A stretch of DNA of 64,000 nucleotides from Pseudomonadota bacterium. Lineage in GTDB: Bacteria > Pseudomonadota > Gammaproteobacteria > Burkholderiales > Rhodocyclaceae. Of the stretch, positions 37,516-50,106 are shown one piece after another (position 1 is the stretch's first letter; each line of letters begins with the position of its first letter). The notes beneath the pieces are model-generated. The model had not been told where the DNA came from and did not search any database. It saw nothing but the letters and a program-made list of their open reading frames with translations. Both the position numbers and the translations under genes were made by a program. The stretch spans positions 1-64,000 of the forward strand of contig JAFEDI010000128.1 in assembly GCA_018241725.1 (NCBI GenBank), given 5' to 3'.

Positions 37516-38424
37516 GTGTCTCCGACCATGAACATCGAATTCGACGGTCCCATCTCCACCGCCAACGCGAACACCCTGCGTCAGGTCATCGAAGCCCTGC
37601 TGGAACGCATCCAGGACCGGGACGAGGAGCTCGACCTGTCCAGCCTGTCGCGCATCCGCGTCGTCGACGACCTGCCTGCCGCCGAGCGGCATTTCGGCGC
37701 CGCGCCAGTCGCCGACGAGCATCTGTCGCGCATCGTCGCCGACGAGGGTAAGTTGGCCCTGCTCTTCGATGGCAGCAAGCTGTGGCAGATCCTGTCCGGT
37801 GACGGCGCCGAGATCGCACGCCTGATCCACCACCTGCACAAGGAATGCTGGCGCCTGCATGATGCCCAGGCCACTCTGGAAGCCGCATCCGACGCACCGC
37901 TGGCCCGGGCGCTGGCGCCCATCGTCAGCGCCATGTGGCAGGAATACCGCATCAACCGGCGCAGCGCCTGGTCGGTGCCGGCCGACGCCGACCTGCTGCT
38001 GAACCACCTGGCCGCGCTGCTGCAGGCCCTGCCGGACGGCATGCAGGAGGAAATCACCCTGTACTTCGCTGACCAGGACCTGGACGGCCTGTTCGCCAAG
38101 AGCCTCGGTCGCATCGCCCACCTGATGCAGGCCGTAGCCCACGTACAGGGCTACCTCGACGGCCTCGGCCAGCCGCTGTCCGCCATCAGTGCCGAGATGC
38201 ATGAGCTGGTGTCCAAGTCCTTCCTGTCGCCGATCTGGGCCGCCACCGCCCAGCACCTGGCCGCCGGGCACGCCATCGGCCCCGGCGAACTGGCCGACAT
38301 CCCGCTGCGCCGCGACGTGCAGGCCGCCTTTGCCAGCTTCGGCCTGCAGATCCGCGAAACCGACGACGGCAGCGACGTGTGGGTGGACGTGCAGCCGCTG
38401 ACCAAGCCCGAAACCCTGCACTGA
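37516..38424 (+). CDS. Hypothetical protein, helical
   Basis: 302 aa from GTG 37516 (AGGA just upstream) or 298 aa from ATG 37528. Not recognised. It reads as a soluble mostly alpha-helical protein: NTLRQVIEALLERIQDRDEE near the start and later helices around HHLHKECWRLHDAQ and HLMQAVAHVQGYLDGL. There are no membrane segments, cysteine clusters or nucleotide-binding motifs. It begins right after the nadC terminator and is convergent with the diguanylate cyclase gene. Confidence 0.7.
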   Translation: MSPTMNIEFDGPISTANANTLRQVIEALLERIQDRDEELDLSSLSRIRVVDDLPAAERHFGAAPVADEHLSRIVADEGKLALLFDGSKLWQILSGDGAEIARLIHHLHKECWRLHDAQATLEAASDAPLARALAPIVSAMWQEYRINRRSAWSVPADADLLLNHLAALLQALPDGMQEEITLYFADQDLDGLFAKSLGRIAHLMQAVAHVQGYLDGLGQPLSAISAEMHELVSKSFLSPIWAATAQHLAAGHAIGPGELADIPLRRDVQAAFASFGLQIRETDDGSDVWVDVQPLTKPETLH

Positions 38425-38446
38425 GCCCCCTGGGCCCGGCGGCAGC

Positions 38447-40174
38447 TTAGGGGGCTTCCGCGAAGCAGGCCCGCTGGCGACCACCGCTCTTGGCCCGGTA
38501 CATGGCCTTGTCGGCCATGGCGATGAGCTCCGTGGCGCCGGTTGCATCATGGGGATAGCGGGATACGCCGATGCTGCCGCCGGACTGCAAGGCCTGGCCC
38601 TTATGCATGACGGGCTGGGCCAGCGCCCCCAGCGCTTTCTCGGCCAGGTGCGCAATGGCTTCGGGATCATCGGCACCGTCGAGCAGCACGATGAACTCGT
38701 CACCGCCCAGGCGGGCCACCGTATCGCTGGCCCGCACCAGCTGCTGCAGGCGCACGGCAGCGGCGCACAGCACCGCATCCCCCGCCGCATGCCCGAGGCT
38801 GTCGTTGATGATCTTGAAGTTGTCCAGGTCGATGAACAGCAGCGCCAGATGCCCGTCCTTGCGCCGCGCATGGGCCAAGGCCTGGTCGAGGCGGTCGAGG
38901 AACAGGCGCCGGTTCGGCAGCCCCGTCAGGCTGTCGTGGCTGGCCAGGCGGTCGAGGGCACGTTGCTTCTCTTCCAGGCTGTCGAACTGGACGCGGATCT
39001 GCTGCTGCATGTCCTCGATGCTGCGCGCCAGCACGCCGATCTCATCCTGCCTGGCGCTCGGCAGGCGTCCACCGGGCAGGCCGGGCGCATAACCACGCAC
39101 CGCCAGCACGATCTGGTTGAGCGGCCGGGTCAGCGCCCGTGCCAGCAGGAAGGCCAGCAGCACGGCCAGCGCGCTGAAGCCCACGACGATACGCAGCGTT
39201 GCGCTCCCAAGACGGGCGCTCTGTTCAACCACCGCAGCAAGCGGCTGGGACAAGCCCAGGATGAAATCGTCCTCACTATGCAGGCTGGTGAAATGCTGGC
39301 GTACGAAAGCCGCCACCACGGCCTCCCGCCCTGCTGGCCGGGACGTGGTCACCAGTTGGCCAGCCTGCTCCGTCCGCCCCGTCAGCAAGGCTTCGGTCGC
39401 CGGAAACTGTTCCTGCACGGAGGCCCGCTGCCCACGATCGAAGGCAAAGGCCTGGCCGGGGTCGGGATGAACCAGGAAATCGCCACGCCCGTTGCTCAGA
39501 TAGAGCTGCAGACCGGGCGGCAGGTCGGCCGCCAACTGGGCAAACAGGCCGTTCAGGTCCACGTTGATCACTACCAGGCCGAGCACCGGCCCGTCCGCCC
39601 GATCCCGGATCGGCGCAGCCACCTGCAGTGACGGCTTGCCCTGCCCCGCATGGGCGCCGACTTCGTGGTTGATCTCCGCCCGCGAGACATACACCGCCCC
39701 CGCCGGCAGGTTCACCGTCTCGAAGACATACGGGTAATGCCCTTTTTCCTGCAGCTCATCCCCTTCGATACGCACCACGCCACTGACGTCCCGGTCGACA
39801 CGAATCCTCTCAAGGCCATGGTCGGCAGCGTCGATGAGGCGCATCTGAAAATACTCGGGGTGGGTTTCAAGCATACGCTGGAAGAGTAGCGCCACATTGC
39901 GCTCGCTGCTGATCTGCATGGCCGGGTCGGCACGCCGCAGCAGGCGTGCGGCCTGGGGATGCTCGGCGATCAGGCACACGTCGCGGGCGGTGTTCTCGAG
40001 GCCGACCGTCAGCTGGCGTACCAGCACCCGCGTCGACGTGAGCAGGCGCTCTTCCGCCGCAGCCACCAGCATCGCGCGGCTCTCGGCGTAGCCGTAGTAG
40101 CCGGTCAGCCCGGCTGCCAGCACTCCGACGAGGGCCAGCGCAAGGCCCAGGCGTACCGCGATGCCTACCTTCAT
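38447..40174 (-). CDS. Diguanylate cyclase with periplasmic sensor domain (Cache-HAMP-GGDEF)
   Basis: 575 aa. A first membrane segment (about residues 5-25) and a second (about 315-335) bracket a periplasmic domain of about 290 residues resembling dCache. A HAMP-like region follows, then the GGDEF domain with HDSLTGLPNRRLFLDRL, the active-site GGDEF at 490-494 and the RxxD inhibitory site (RASD) at 481-484, so product feedback is expected. There is no EAL domain. The start ATG overlaps the stop of the PotD-like gene by 4 bases, so the two are translated together. A PotD-like protein with a GGDEF partner is the arrangement of NspS-MbaA in Vibrio. Confidence 0.92.
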   Translation of the reverse strand: MKVGIAVRLGLALALVGVLAAGLTGYYGYAESRAMLVAAAEERLLTSTRVLVRQLTVGLENTARDVCLIAEHPQAARLLRRADPAMQISSERNVALLFQRMLETHPEYFQMRLIDAADHGLERIRVDRDVSGVVRIEGDELQEKGHYPYVFETVNLPAGAVYVSRAEINHEVGAHAGQGKPSLQVAAPIRDRADGPVLGLVVINVDLNGLFAQLAADLPPGLQLYLSNGRGDFLVHPDPGQAFAFDRGQRASVQEQFPATEALLTGRTEQAGQLVTTSRPAGREAVVAAFVRQHFTSLHSEDDFILGLSQPLAAVVEQSARLGSATLRIVVGFSALAVLLAFLLARALTRPLNQIVLAVRGYAPGLPGGRLPSARQDEIGVLARSIEDMQQQIRVQFDSLEEKQRALDRLASHDSLTGLPNRRLFLDRLDQALAHARRKDGHLALLFIDLDNFKIINDSLGHAAGDAVLCAAAVRLQQLVRASDTVARLGGDEFIVLLDGADDPEAIAHLAEKALGALAQPVMHKGQALQSGGSIGVSRYPHDATGATELIAMADKAMYRAKSGGRQRACFAEAP

Positions 40175-41250
40175 GGCCCCAGCACCCGTATGGCCCGGTC
40201 GCCCGAGTGGATGCGCGCCCACAAGGCTTCCCGCCGGGGCGCATCCTCGACCGCTGCCAGCCAGACGATGCGGTCCGACGAAGTGCCCGCATCCGACTCG
40301 ACCAGGGTGTTGGCCAGGCCCTGGCGACGGGCCAGCAGGCCGCTGGCCGTGTCGCCGAGCAGGTGGTCTATCCAGGCATGGACCAGATCGACGTCCCGGG
40401 CGCCGCGGGTGACTGCCCAGCAGTCGAGCCAGGCCAACGCACCTTCGCGGGGAATCACGTAGCCCACGTCCGCCCCAGCGGCACGCAGCATGTGCAACTG
40501 CTGCAATCCGTAGTTGGCGAACATCAGCGCGACACGATGGCGCAGGAACAACTGCACCGACTCCTCGGGACGGTTGTAGAAGCCCAGTACGTTACGGCGT
40601 AGTGCGATCAGCTTGTCCACCGCCCGTGCCCACTCAGAGCCCTGCAGACGAAATGGCGATGGAAAGCCGAGCGCCTGGGCTGCCAGCGAAAAACTGTGGG
40701 CACCACCGCTGTAGGCCAGCACCTTGCCCTTGTAGCGGGGCTCCCACAGTACCGAAATGGACGCGGGGGCTTCGGCAAACTGGCGGCGGTCATAGATCAG
40801 CCCCATCGTCGAATACGTGTAGGGAATCGCATAGGCCTCGGCCCTGCCCTGGCGGACATGGACCAGTCCCGGGATATCGGCCAGTTTGCGGAAACGCGGC
40901 AACTGGCGGCGCGTACCGGCGATCCGCGCCGGATCCACCGGCTGGACCAGATCGGCGGCGATGTAGCGTTGCAGTTCGGCGGTATTGACGGCCATGACGT
41001 CAAAATCACGCCCACCGTTGGCACTGACCTTCTGCCACAGGCTCTCGTCGGTATCGACCACCGTCAGCTCGACCCGCACACCGCTCTTCTGCTCGAAGCT
41101 GCGGATCACTTCCGTATCCGCATAGCCCGGCCAGGCGAGCACGCGCAATACGCCGGCCGCATCGGCGCCCGCCGCAAAAACGCCGGACAGGATAACGGCC
41201 ACCAGCCTCACGAGCGGCACCAGACGGAGGGATACACCACGCAACTTCAT
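40171..41250 (-). CDS. PotD-like periplasmic binding protein
   Basis: 359 aa with a signal peptide (cut near AAGADA, residue about 32). The mature part follows the polyamine-binding family: LRVLAWPGYADTEVIRSFEQ, FDVMAVNTAELQRYI, ADLVQPVDPARI, YAIPYTYSTMGLIYD and AHAWIDHLL-like segments near the end. No PotA/B/C transporter genes are adjacent. It overlaps the diguanylate cyclase gene by 4 bases, which suggests that its job is to report a ligand (a polyamine or similar) to that membrane enzyme rather than to feed a permease. Confidence 0.88.
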   Translation of the reverse strand: MKLRGVSLRLVPLVRLVAVILSGVFAAGADAAGVLRVLAWPGYADTEVIRSFEQKSGVRVELTVVDTDESLWQKVSANGGRDFDVMAVNTAELQRYIAADLVQPVDPARIAGTRRQLPRFRKLADIPGLVHVRQGRAEAYAIPYTYSTMGLIYDRRQFAEAPASISVLWEPRYKGKVLAYSGGAHSFSLAAQALGFPSPFRLQGSEWARAVDKLIALRRNVLGFYNRPEESVQLFLRHRVALMFANYGLQQLHMLRAAGADVGYVIPREGALAWLDCWAVTRGARDVDLVHAWIDHLLGDTASGLLARRQGLANTLVESDAGTSSDRIVWLAAVEDAPRREALWARIHSGDRAIRVLGP

Positions 41251-41337
41251 CCGAAGGATGATACGCGTCGCGCCCCGCGCCTCGGTGGCACTCCGTCACT
41301 CAAAATCCGTGCGGGAACGCCCAGTACGGGCATCGAC

Positions 41338-44345
<3,008 letters not shown>

Positions 44346-44349
<4 letters not shown>

Positions 44350-46541
44350 TCTGCGGCCACGATACGGCCGCGGGCGTCGAAACGCGCCAGGCGCAGTTGC
44401 CCGCGGTCGAGCGCATCATGACGCTCCGCAGTGAAAGGCTGCTTGTAATCGCGCAGCACGCCCGGGTAAGCCCCCAGGGACTCCAGCGCACTGCGCACTG
44501 CGGCATGATCGTCCGGCCGCGCCTGGCGCGCGGCCCGGGCCAGCATGAGGGTCAGCTCATAGGCATGCACGCTGGCGATCAGGGATGGCACCATCTCGTC
44601 CCGGCCAAGGCCGTAGCGCTCCCGGTAATGGTCAAGGAACTTCCTGAAGCGGGGATGCGTTGACGCATCGTCCATCAGGATGGACTGCACGAAGCGCAGA
44701 TCCACATGCTGCAGTGCACCCTGGGTGGTCTGCCAGAAATTGCCGCCGGTCAGCGCCACGTGCGCGAACACCGGCAGGGGTTTGTCCTGGCGTGCCAGCG
44801 CCTGCACGATCTTCTGGCTCTCGAGCGCGTTCGATACCAGCACCAGCGCCGCCACATCGCTGCCGGCAATCGCATGCAGCCGGGCCTCGGTCCCCGCATC
44901 GCCCACATTGAACCACTCGATCTCCACGCGGCCTGCCGGCAGTTTGTCGATTATCGGCTTGAGCACCTCGTCGTTGCTGCGCCCCCAGGCCGAACGTTCG
45001 AGCAGCACGACCACCCGGCCGCCGACGCGCAATGCGTGCTCCAGCAGGAAGGGCGCCGCCAGGCTGTCGCTGACCGAAACGCGGAAGGTGTAGTTCGGTC
45101 GATGCCCGTGCTCGACCAGGCCACGCCCGGTTCCCCACGGAATCAGGAAGGGGATCTGCAGGCGGTGGATGTCCTCCAGTTCATCCGCAATGACGGCCGT
45201 CTGCACACCGCCGACGACGGCCAGCAGCGACGGCATGGCGGCGAAGCGGGCGAGGTTCTGCCGCCCCACCTGCGCATTGGTAGCGTGATCCAGACCGACC
45301 ACCCGCAGCGGCACGCCCCGGATGCCACCGTCCGCGTTGATCTCCTCGACGGCCAGTTGCACACCCCGGTAGATGGCCCCACCGCCTTGGGCGCTGCGCA
45401 TCGAGAAATCCGCATCGATGCCGACCACCAGCGGCGGCGGACGCCGCACACCGGCCGAGGCCTGGGCGCCCTCCTGCCGCTGGTGACGCAGTTCCTCGGT
45501 CTTGACCAGCAAGTCATAGCCCACGTCGAAGCCGAACTTGTCGGCAATCGGAGCCAGTGCCTTGCGGAAGGCCTCGCGCTCATCCGGCGTCAGGGTATGG
45601 ATCTCGACACCAGCAGCCCGGACGGTCTCGATGAACTGGGCCTCGCGGCGGGACGTTTCCTCGCGCTCCCACACCGTGAGCGCCTGGGCATTGCGCCGGA
45701 CGACCTCGCGCATCTCTGGCGACAGGGACTCGAACACCGTCTTGCTGGCCGAGAACACGTAGGCCAGATAGGCATGATTGCTGAGGGTCAGGTATTTCTG
45801 CACCTCGTGGAAACGCATGCCGACAATGGCGACCAGCGGGTTTTCCTCGCCGTCCACCGCACCATCGGCCAGCGCCTTGTAAGTGGCGTGGAAATCGATC
45901 GGGATGGCTTGGGCGCCGAGCACCTCGAACTGGTCGGCGATGATGCGGCTCTTCATCGTGCGGATGCGCAGCTTCGCGAAATCCTGCGGGCGGCGGATCG
46001 GCGTATTGGCGGTAAATTGCTTGAAACCGTTTTCCCAGAATGCCAGGCCCACCAGGTTGATCCCGCCCAGCTTGGACAGCAGCATACGGCCCGGCTCGCC
46101 ATCGAGCATCGCGTAAAGCTCTTCGCGACTGGTGAAGTAGAACGGCAGGTCGGCGTACTGCATGGCCGGGATCGCCGAACTGAGCTTGGCTGTCGGCGTC
46201 AGCACCAGGTCGAGCTTGCCGCTGCGCGCCATTTCCAGCATCTGGTCGTCGCTGCCCAGCTGCTGGTCGGGAAACACCGTAACCTTCAGCTTGCCCTTGC
46301 TCTGCTCGCCGACCTGTTCGGCAAAGCGCAGCGCCGCCGCGTGCAGCGCGCTGCCGGCAGCAATATTCAATCCCAGGCGCAGCTCACGTACATCGCTGGC
46401 CGTGCTCGTAACGGCTTCACCGGCCGTACCACCGGACGCCCCCGGACGCCCCTCTCGCGGACCGGACCACCACAGCACCAGCAATACACCGAGCACCACA
46501 AAAACCACCAGCGAAAGCGCACGAATCTGGTGTTTTCTCAT
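44346..46541 (-). CDS. Fusion of TRAP-type DctP and LivK-type binding domains; probable sensor subunit
   Basis: 731 aa. One hydrophobic segment near the N-terminus (residues about 9-26) is followed by no obvious signal-peptidase site, so it may be a membrane anchor. Residues about 52-350 are a DctP-type TRAP binding protein ([55 protein letters not shown]). Residues about 372-725 are a Peripla_BP_6 (LivK-like) domain ([39 protein letters not shown]). There are no TRAP or ABC membrane genes nearby. Coupled by a 4-base overlap to the hybrid kinase, it is most likely its ligand-binding partner. Confidence 0.9.
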
Positions 46542-46682
46542 CAGATTTTCTATTCAGGCTTGATGGTCAATGATATACCGATCGAAACCCCCTTGTGGCG
46601 GCATGGTCTTGGCTCAGACTTTCAATCAGCCGCCACGAATGGCAGCCGGGCTGGCACACGGCGGAGCCGGAAATACCCCAAC

Positions 46683-46886
46683 TCAATAATGCGGCGGAAT
46701 CTCGTCACGCAGATCGCGGGCCTCCGCCGTCGGCGTAGCCGACTGCATCTGCTGGTAAAGCAGGCGGATCTGGCGCTGCAGCGCATCGATCTGCTCCTGC
46801 TGGCGGTGGACGGTCATGTTGAGGCTGTCCACCAGGTCTTCGGTGAGGGCAAGCTTGATCTCGATCTCGGTCAGTCGGGATTCCAT
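46683..46886 (-). CDS. slyX: SlyX-family protein
   Basis: 67 aa: MESRLTEIEIKLALTEDLVD, then a coiled coil (QQEQIDALQRQIRLLYQQM) and the family's C-terminal PPHY. SlyX proteins are small coiled-coil proteins of unknown function conserved in proteobacteria. It is independent of the cluster to its left, 141 bases away. Confidence 0.9.
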   Translation of the reverse strand: MESRLTEIEIKLALTEDLVDSLNMTVHRQQEQIDALQRQIRLLYQQMQSATPTAEARDLRDEIPPHY

Positions 46887-47073
46887 GGCGTTCCCTTCGG
46901 CGGGCTGTTGTCGGAGGCGGATTGTCCCCGAAGATCACGACGAGCGTCGAGATCCTATCGCGCAAGTCCGGCCCCACGCTGCATCCGGCAACGATCCAAC
47001 GGGGAATTTCATACTTGAGGACATTTCTCAAATGCAGTAAAAAACAACGAAGACTCCAGATGAGGCCATGTGC

Positions 47074-47108
47074 GGAGAATTTCACCGTACCATCCAGGTA
47101 AATTCTCC
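47074..47108 (+). promoter_or_regulatory. Stem-loop in the leader of the hypothetical gene at 47128
   Basis: GGAGAATTT (47074-47082) and AAATTCTCC (47100-47108) are perfect complements; ACC (47084-47086) and GGT (47097-47099) extend the stem past a single unpaired C. It ends 19 bases before the ATG at 47128. It may be an operator or an RNA hairpin near the ribosome site; no other ribosome site is visible. Confidence 0.5.
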
Positions 47109-47127
47109 ACCAAGCTAGTGATCCAAC

Positions 47128-47946
47128 ATGCAGGCACCGGAAAAAAGCACCGCCTTACAGATTTCGTCCCAAGTCAGCCGTCTTGACACCGGAATGTACA
47201 TCTTTCGCTACAAGCTTGATGCCCAAAGCACCTCCAAGGTCTGCATCAGCCTGAGCCCGACCCCACTCGGCGAGGGAGTGATCGACTTCTTTCCGTCCGA
47301 GGGCGTTAGCGACAATACACTCGCCTCACCCAGCGACTGTATCGTGGCCCGTGTAAAGGGTGGCCCGACAAACATACTGATCACCACCTTCAGGTCTGAA
47401 GGCGATACCAGCGACGTCCAATTGCGCATGGACCGTATCTCAACGGCCCCCTCCCCTGCACCATCCAGACCGACCGCCACCGCTCCGACGCAACTGGAGC
47501 TGCTCGGCCATATCGAAACGCAAGGTGATGTCATCTCCCACCATACTTGGCTGGGAGATCCGACGACCCACCTGCGTCTCGAGGGCTTCTCGATCAACTG
47601 GCCGAACGCACCTAGCGGCGTGACCCTGGCCTACTCATGCCGTACCGGGGCCGACGGAGAGCGCTATATGGGCGTCCCCGGCCAATTCGTCGGCAGCCGC
47701 GGCAAAGCCAGACCGATCACGTTGGTCACGTTCGCCCTCACCGGGCCACGCTCAGCCGATTTCGAGCTAAGCGGCAAGGCAGTCTTCGCCGGCGAAGCCC
47801 CGCTCGCCATTACATCAGGGAAGGTACTCTCAGGCCCCAGTGGAGCAGAACACCTTGTGGCGCTACAACTTGAGGTCACCCCAAAGCCCGTTGAAGCTTC
47901 GCCGTGGAGTAACCACCCAGACCTGCAGGTCTTCCGCAAGCCATAA
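47128..47946 (+). CDS. Hypothetical protein near the glycan cluster
   Basis: 272 aa; not recognised. Two beta-rich halves (about 10-100, 118-260) are joined by a Pro/Ser/Thr linker (APSPAPSRPTATAPTQ). The C-terminal half has repeated strand-like pieces (HHTWLGDPTTHLRLEGFSIN, ITLVTFALTGPRSADFELSG). No signal peptide or membrane segment. It sits next to the surface-glycan locus on the opposite strand and may be a carbohydrate-binding protein, but this is a guess from location only. Confidence 0.55.
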   Translation: MQAPEKSTALQISSQVSRLDTGMYIFRYKLDAQSTSKVCISLSPTPLGEGVIDFFPSEGVSDNTLASPSDCIVARVKGGPTNILITTFRSEGDTSDVQLRMDRISTAPSPAPSRPTATAPTQLELLGHIETQGDVISHHTWLGDPTTHLRLEGFSINWPNAPSGVTLAYSCRTGADGERYMGVPGQFVGSRGKARPITLVTFALTGPRSADFELSGKAVFAGEAPLAITSGKVLSGPSGAEHLVALQLEVTPKPVEASPWSNHPDLQVFRKP

Positions 47947-48094
47947 AGCACCTGGCCCAGGGGCTCCCCTCATAGCAGCCGTACGATCAAGCAAGGGCCG
48001 CTGGCTGCAAACCATCCCGGATACACCGGATTGGCAGCGCCAATGGGCCCACCGCGCACGGCCGCCCCCCCTCGCCCCTTGCATGTAACATGAC

Positions 48095-48709
48095 ATGAAG
48101 ATCACCTACGACGACCTTTCAAGCCTCATCCCCAGCCTGAATCAGGGCCAACCCAAAACCCTGCTTCACATCGGCTGCGGCAAAGCCGACCGGACACGCC
48201 TGCCGGAATGCTTTCAAGACAGTCGCTGGCAGGAGATCAGACTGGATATCGACCCGGCCGTCCAGCCAGACATCGTCTCCACCATCACAGAGATGACCGC
48301 CGTCGAAACCGGCAGCATGGACGCCATCTGGTCATCGCATAATCTGGAGCACCTGGAAGACTTCCAGGTGCCTCAAGCCCTGGCCGAAATCCGGCGGGTA
48401 CTCAAACCAGGCGGTTTTGCGCTGATCACACTCCCTGATCTGGAGCGGATCGCTCAACTGATCGTCGAGGGGAAGATCGACGAGGTCATTTATGTATCCC
48501 CGGCCGGCCCGATTACGCCACTGGATATGTTGTTTGGACATCAGGCATCGGTCGCGCGTGGCAACAGCTACATGGCACATCGCACGGGCTTCACCAGGAA
48601 ACGGCTAGGCCGCAAGCTCATCGAAGCGGGCTTTGAAGAAGTCAGGATTCTCCCTGGCCAGGGTTATGACCTCTGGGCCATCGCCAGAACCCCTACTGCA
48701 GGAGCCTGA
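48095..48709 (+). CDS. Class I SAM-dependent methyltransferase
   Basis: 204 aa. The SAM site is TLLHIGCGKADRTRLPECF near residue 22-40, with the acidic residue at LDIDPAVQPDIV, then MDAIWSSHNLEHLEDF and IRRVLKPGGFALITLPDLE. This is the Methyltransf_11 pattern. The substrate is likely a sugar or lipid of the adjacent locus. It is convergent with the methyltransferase at 48822. Confidence 0.85.
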   Translation: MKITYDDLSSLIPSLNQGQPKTLLHIGCGKADRTRLPECFQDSRWQEIRLDIDPAVQPDIVSTITEMTAVETGSMDAIWSSHNLEHLEDFQVPQALAEIRRVLKPGGFALITLPDLERIAQLIVEGKIDEVIYVSPAGPITPLDMLFGHQASVARGNSYMAHRTGFTRKRLGRKLIEAGFEEVRILPGQGYDLWAIARTPTAGA

Positions 48710-48821
48710 GCATCGGAAGGGAACACCCCCACAATCCCGAAGGAGCGTTCTTTCTATCCAATCCCGTCCTTGATGAGCCGGCAGGTCCGTGGACGTAATG
48801 ACGCCGGATCACCAGACGATG

Positions 48822-50069
48822 TTATGTATCCCCCACGGTACCGAGCAGCTCGAGGACGGCATGTGCGGCGTCGGGTTGAAGCTCAAGCCGCAGTTCCAGC
48901 GCCCATCCCACGCTCACCTGAGCCAGCACAGCAGCATCGATCCCAAGCACACAGCGCGGATCTTCCCCTTCCGACATCAGATAAACGCCCGCGCCCGGTG
49001 CAGCCGGCAGACAGCGCATCTCCTGCATGCGCTCGAACAACCCAACGCGGCCTTCCGCCTCCCAATGGACGACGCCATCCCCATCCATCAGGCACAGAGA
49101 CTGGAGACGCACACTACCCGTCCCATCCAGAGGGTCGAAGCGCAACGCATGTATGGCTTCGGTATCCGGTGGCACGACAAAGCGCAGCAGTTCGGTCCGA
49201 CCGGCATGGTATAGCGGCAGCTCCTGCGATTCGGCTTCACTGAACGCAGCATCCGACTGGCGCCAGAACAGCTGGCAGCGGGCGACAGGCCTTGGCGCCT
49301 GCTCCTCCAGTCGACTCCAGCCCTGACGGGGTTGGAATTGCAACGGTGCTGCGGGCGGCTCGGCACAAAACAGCCGTTGCGGCTGACCGCTACGCGTGCG
49401 CTGAAGGAAGGTGGCATAGTCGATCAAGCCCGTATAGGCCACCTGGTTGGCATGGAAGGTTGCGTAGTCAAGATCGTACTCGACCGGATAATCGAGACAG
49501 AGCTTGTGATTCCAGATCAATCCGACCCCGAAATCCTCGGAGACAGTTACGGTCTGCCGCATGTTATGCCGACGCAACAACGCAAACGCCTTGTAGGTTT
49601 CGCCCACCCACGACCCCGGGCAACGTTGCACACTGGTCTGTCGTTCATGCCCGGGCACACAGTCATGTACCACCAGCACGCCACCAGGCGTAAGGAGACG
49701 CGGCAACGCACGCAAGGCCAGATCGACATCCGGCCGGACATGTACCGGATCGAAGAAGATCACATCGAACCGGCGCTCGCCAAATTGTTCGAACAATTGC
49801 GGCACGGACAGAAGCCGATCGAAACGCACCCCCATGTCCACCGCGGCCTGGGCCATGCCGAGAAGACGCGGCAGATTGTCGCCGTCGAGATACGCACGCT
49901 CCGGCAGGTAGGCCAATTCCTTCTGCTCGCAGACGACATCGCCATAGTAGCTGGCACCGTCGAACTTGTTGTATTCAAGATAACTGCGATAGCCGAACTG
50001 ACTCACTAAGCGGTTGACGATGTCCGCCTTGGTGATGGCACGCCCGGATACCGGCACGACAGACTTCAT
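48822..50069 (-). CDS. Class I methyltransferase with C-terminal beta domain
   Basis: 415 aa from ATG 50069 (GGAGAG seven bases upstream). The methyltransferase domain covers residues about 20-215: YLEYNKFDGASYYGDVVCEQ, then ERRFDVIFFDPVHVRPDVD and LLTPGGVLVVHDCVPGHE, as in Methyltransf_24-type proteins. The C-terminal 180 residues are beta-rich (LLRFVVPPDTEAIHALRFDP, SVRLQSLCLMDGDGVVHWEA) and resemble a carbohydrate-binding sandwich. It is the last gene of the leftward glycan cluster. Confidence 0.82.
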   Translation of the reverse strand: MKSVVPVSGRAITKADIVNRLVSQFGYRSYLEYNKFDGASYYGDVVCEQKELAYLPERAYLDGDNLPRLLGMAQAAVDMGVRFDRLLSVPQLFEQFGERRFDVIFFDPVHVRPDVDLALRALPRLLTPGGVLVVHDCVPGHERQTSVQRCPGSWVGETYKAFALLRRHNMRQTVTVSEDFGVGLIWNHKLCLDYPVEYDLDYATFHANQVAYTGLIDYATFLQRTRSGQPQRLFCAEPPAAPLQFQPRQGWSRLEEQAPRPVARCQLFWRQSDAAFSEAESQELPLYHAGRTELLRFVVPPDTEAIHALRFDPLDGTGSVRLQSLCLMDGDGVVHWEAEGRVGLFERMQEMRCLPAAPGAGVYLMSEGEDPRCVLGIDAAVLAQVSVGWALELRLELQPDAAHAVLELLGTVGDT

Positions 50070-50106
50070 ATTCACTCTCCACTTCGTTGATGCCGCAGCA
50101 CTTTCA

